DNA of 64,000 nucleotides from Macquaria australasica (Eukaryota; Chordata; Actinopteri; Centrarchiformes; Percichthyidae). Position 1 is the stretch's first letter. Every line of letters starts with the position of its first letter. Both the position numbers and the translations under genes were made by a program. The stretch covers positions 2,144,001-2,208,000 of the forward strand of contig SEMN01000007.1 in assembly GCA_005408345.1 (NCBI GenBank), read 5' to 3'. Positions 60,205-64,000 of the stretch are shown here, piece after piece. A model generated the notes under the pieces. That model saw only the letters and a list, made by a program, of their open reading frames with translations. It ran no database searches and was not told the DNA's origin.

Positions 60205-60275
60205 CCAGTGGAGTAAGACGCCTAAGATGTGATTGCCACATGGTTGGTTCAAGTCTGGCTGGGGATTTTTGTAAA
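60205..60275 (+). mobile_element. tRNA-related SINE fragment
   Basis: ccagtggagtaagacgcc followed by ggttggttcaagtctggctg and gggatttttg parallels the head of the SINE family at 55548 and 8535. Short and diverged. Confidence 0.45.
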
Positions 60276-62955
60276 GATATTTGTGTAGCTCTTTTCAAAA
60301 ACACAAGATTCCAAATTGCTTTTTAATAAAGTAGAAAAAGAAACAGAACTGATATGATAAATCTAACCAGGTAATACAACAAAACACAGGACGTGTAAAA
60401 GCGGAAACCTTTGGTAAAATATTTAAAAGAATTTTAAATAATAGGCACAATGAAAATCAACCGGACAGAACAATAGACATGTTAAAATGTTCAAAATCCA
60501 AGTTTTAAAAGTGAGCCTTTAACTAAGATTTCAAAACGTTACGAATTTATTTATTATGACATTGAAAAATTATTTATTCCAGAGCTTTAGGGCACAGTGT
60601 CTCCTTTAGTTTTGAGTTGAGTCATCAGCCCTGTGTTCCCCCTCCTACATCTTTTCTGTTGTTCTCTACTGTCAACTAACAAATGCTGGAAAATGTCCAC
60701 ATATTAATTTAAAAAGGAAAAACAGGAAATGGGTTGCGATTAGAATGAATTCTGAAGGGTGGCTTGAGTTGTGACATATAACCTCTCCATTCCCTTTTAA
60801 AACCGGTGAAACAAAAGTCTGCACTTGGCCCTACTGTGCATTATCATAAAAATAAAACCCTGCAATGCATTCTACCACCCACACACATACAAATCATTTA
60901 CTATAGATAAGAGGTTAAAGACACCACAGAATTGCTTTAAATTGCAGCAAATGATAGCTGTCTGACCAGTTTACAATAACCTACTGCAGGTTGCAAATTA
61001 CCTCAATGATTGCCTGTTATTAGGACGTGCAGTTATTGTTCTGGTTGTGCTTTGTTTATCCTCTGGTCTTTGCCAAAATCTGTCAAATCTCACTTTTTCC
61101 CCCTTTTACCAGTCAGAAATCTTCCTTTTCAGAAAACTTAAAGCTGACTAAACTTATCACCTTCTAGTGGTTAAATATTGTATTAACATAGTAGTAAAAT
61201 ACTTACAACAGACATGTTTACATATTGTTGTCATTAGCTGCCAGTAGGACATTTTTTTTTCAATATTTAATCATTTGCCCGGCTTGAAATACAAATCCTC
61301 TCCCTATAGAGCCATGTTAGTTAGTTAATTGGCTAAATTTGAACTATTAACTTGAGCTTAAAGAGCAAAACCTTTAAAAGCATAAAGCTGTAATTAGTAC
61401 AAAACTAGCGATTAGAGCAAAATGGGAAAACTTCTAATACAGTAGAGCACGACTGAAGTATTTACTCACTTAGTCTTTATTAGGAACCCGTAACATTTGA
61501 GTCAGGCAAATCAAGTGTGATATTATGACCCACCATATTAGCTATGAGACATTAATCTGTGCTCTGTGGGGATGGAGAGAGAGATTGTTTCCTTGTTATG
61601 TTATGGAAAAGTTTTTCAAGATGTTTGAGGAGACAGAAGTTCATGAGTCAGTTTAGATGGGACCATTAATTTTCCTGTTGGGGCTCAAATTCACTATCCA
61701 GCAGCGTCAATGACTCATTATCCTAATTGTAGGGTAATGAGTATGGCGCCGTATGGTTTTAATTGCAATACTGATAGTGCAGATTATCTTAGAGAACAAA
61801 TTTGATTAGGCTACTGTACTTTGACTCAGTGCCTTGAGTCGGTGAGAGCATTTGAATTTATTTGTGTCACAGCAGTATCTGAAAAACCTGTCATCAGTTC
61901 AGAGCAGTGTCGGCGAATATACCAACTTGTACGTATGTGCCCTATTTTCGCGGCGGCACAACAAGCAGCACAAGCAGCACACCGACCATTTGTTTTTTTT
62001 CCTGACCTTTAGATTGGCTTTGCCCGACTGTGTGGTATTTATATCTTGAAATGCAATACGAAGCAAATGTTGCTGCATCACATTTTAAGATATGATGTAA
62101 CCATTTCTAACATGAAATACAGTAGAATTATGACTGAAATAGCGGCGTAAAACGTGATCGTATAAACTGCTTCACCAAACTATTTTTCATTATTTGTTTC
62201 TATCATGATTGCACCAATTAACTGTTAAAAATATAAATAAAACGGAGATGTCCATTCAGTCCGTGCGTTCAAGACCTACCGCTTTGTGTTTGTCGTGGCA
62301 CTTGCGCGATAAAAATTCGACCCAGAGTTTCATAACATTATTATGTGGTTGTAAACATGAATCATGTGAACACCAAATTACAATATGTGACACAAACTGT
62401 CTGATTGCTACAGAAACAGAAACAAATTAAACACAACATATGAAAAAACATCCCACATATGTTCAGTCTACAAATATTTTTTGTAAAAGTAACGGTTAAA
62501 TTTGGGTCAGGTGAACAAGATAAATGATTGCTAACAACATCTTTGCATGAATTGTGAATTGAAAGCAAATGTGTCTGCCCATCCACCACCCACCAAAACA
62601 CATTCACTTTCCTCTGTTATCTTTCGTTGTAAAGCTAGATTCCTGGTGTTGTTATGTATCTTTCACAGCATCCTTTCATGGTAGGGAAACATGTTTCTTT
62701 CACTTGCTGTATTTGCATTTGAACACCACGCTCATTTCACAATTCTTTTTTTTTTTCCAGGAACTCATTTCAGTACAGTATGCATGCAATCTGAATGGAT
62801 AAATGTGGCATCCTCTCTAATTTTGTGTGTTATTCAAAATCTCAGGCTGGTGCTGTAGAGGCTTGCATCAAAATATGCCCTCCTTTACCTCAACCCTGCT
62901 AACAGCGACTGACAGCCCCAATCAGTCATTGTAGAGTGTTGACAGTGTGAGTTTG
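60276..62955. other. Intronic DNA without recognised exons
   Basis: No gene was recognised. A segment at 61640-61820 has the look of constrained non-coding DNA (see findings). Confidence 0.45.
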
Positions 62956-62989
62956 ATTAGCCTGACTGGTAATGAGTTCACACACACAA

Positions 62990-63273
62990 GTTTCTGTCAC
63001 TTAAAAGGACATTGCATTGACTTACATTCCCTTAATGCTTACCACTATCCAAAGCATGCGCTATATGCTGAACCACAACCCTAACCTTAATCTAAATCTA
63101 ATCCTAATCAAAAAACAAGTTTCAGCCCTAAAATGTAATATCAGCCCTTGTGGGGACCTACGTTTTGTCCCCAGATGGGAACGAGAGTCCCCGCAGTGTG
63201 ACTGTGTTAACAGATTACTGTTCCCGCAATGTCATTATTACAAGTATACACACACACACACACACACACACAC
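62990..63273. repeat. Fish repeat with cctaacctta... and gtccccag motifs, ending in (CA)n
   Basis: acaaccctaaccttaatcta is followed by cttgtggggacctacgtttt, gtccccagatgggaacg and a CA run (63248-63273). I recognise this organisation from a common fish repeat with a microsatellite end. Confidence 0.6.
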
Positions 63274-64000
63274 TTTACTTCCCTGGTGGTTAATAATGAT
63301 CAATAGAGGCACGTGATGTCATCGTACATCTAAGTCACCATGGTGCTTTTACACTAAACACTTGAGTGTTAAGTGCCACTATTTTTAATATAGTCAAGTT
63401 GTTTCATGTTCAGAAGACATAATTTTCATTGGCATGATTAGTCTTGGACTTTAGGTCTCATAACATTTATACTTGGTGACTTCAGTCAAATCTGATTGAT
63501 CATAATGAGATGGAGTTTATCTTGAGGAAATATTTGCTTAATTTTCTGATTTGAATCTGTACAGTTAATATGATGTGGTGTACATCTCACGCTGGGAGAG
63601 CTGGATATGTTTGACTGATCCTGTATGTGAGCTGTAAAATAAGCATTTTGATAGAAGCATAATTGAGTTTTAAAAACATCAAATGCCGTTAAGAGATGAA
63701 TATTTATGCAATGATTTTCTCTTCAGAATCACATCAAACTCCTAGTTGTAAATGTAGAGAGTGACTCACATTCTGCATCAAAATGAGGGCAAAAATTTTC
63801 CAAATGTATGCTGGGAATGGAGCTGCATGCCAAGACCAACTACATTAAGTCATTTTAATGGTTTAGACACATGCCATGGATTTCTATTACATTCTGGATT
63901 TGCCAAGAGCTCATGCAGCCTGAAGAAACTATTAATGTGTCACCATTAAGGGTGAAGAGGTAAAAACAGTGCAGCCTTACAAAGACCTGGGGATGCAAAT
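63274..64000. other. Intronic DNA to the window end
   Basis: No exon recognised; the next exon of the znf385-type gene must lie further downstream. Confidence 0.45.

Noticed and set aside
1..64000. CRISPR arrays, operons, phage or plasmid features
   Set aside because: None seen. The direct repeats are microsatellites, dispersed transposons or the Ly6 duplication, and the gene structure is vertebrate.

Overview
The window looks like nuclear DNA of a ray-finned fish, most likely a percomorph. The evidence is vertebrate spliced genes with short introns, abundant CA/GT microsatellites, several dispersed repeats I recognise from percomorph genomes (tRNA-derived SINE heads, LINE 3' tails, non-autonomous terminal-inverted-repeat elements), and a block matching part of the vertebrate RAB5C-ZNF385C neighbourhood. 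There is no prokaryotic content and no CRISPR. All genes found lie on the + strand. Most of the window is intron or intergenic DNA filled with old transposon remnants.

Layout: (1) 1-4830 is a tandem array with units of about 2.15-2.2 kb. Each full unit carries a three-exon gene for a small secreted Ly6/uPAR (three-finger) protein with ten cysteines. Two complete genes are present, and the left edge is the 3' flank of a third unit lying outside. (2) 5500-10255 is a complete rab5c gene: CpG-rich promoter, non-coding first exon, five coding exons and a poly(A) signal. It encodes the early-endosome GTPase Rab5C (221 residues). (3) 10600-11361 has a promoter-like segment followed by two phase-compatible exons of a short coiled-coil protein, broken by one apparent extra base. 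I could not name it. (4) 11362-19070 is intergenic and holds several MITEs. (5) 19080-64000 is the 5' part of a znf385-family gene, probably znf385c from its position beside rab5c. A CpG-rich first exon at 19285 splices over 27.6 kb to a zinc-finger exon at 46958-47224; the remaining exons lie beyond the window. A second promoter/first exon at about 58090-58403 ends in the same splice phase and probably makes an isoform lacking the first zinc finger. An assembly gap of 496 N lies at 51823-52318 inside a microsatellite.

The genes do not form a pathway. Rab5C works in endosomal traffic, the ZNF385 protein is a nuclear nucleic-acid-binding factor, and the Ly6-like proteins are secreted. The most informative observations are the Ly6 duplicates, whose exons have diverged far more than their introns, and the probable alternative promoter of znf385c. 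I saw no convincing new biological system.
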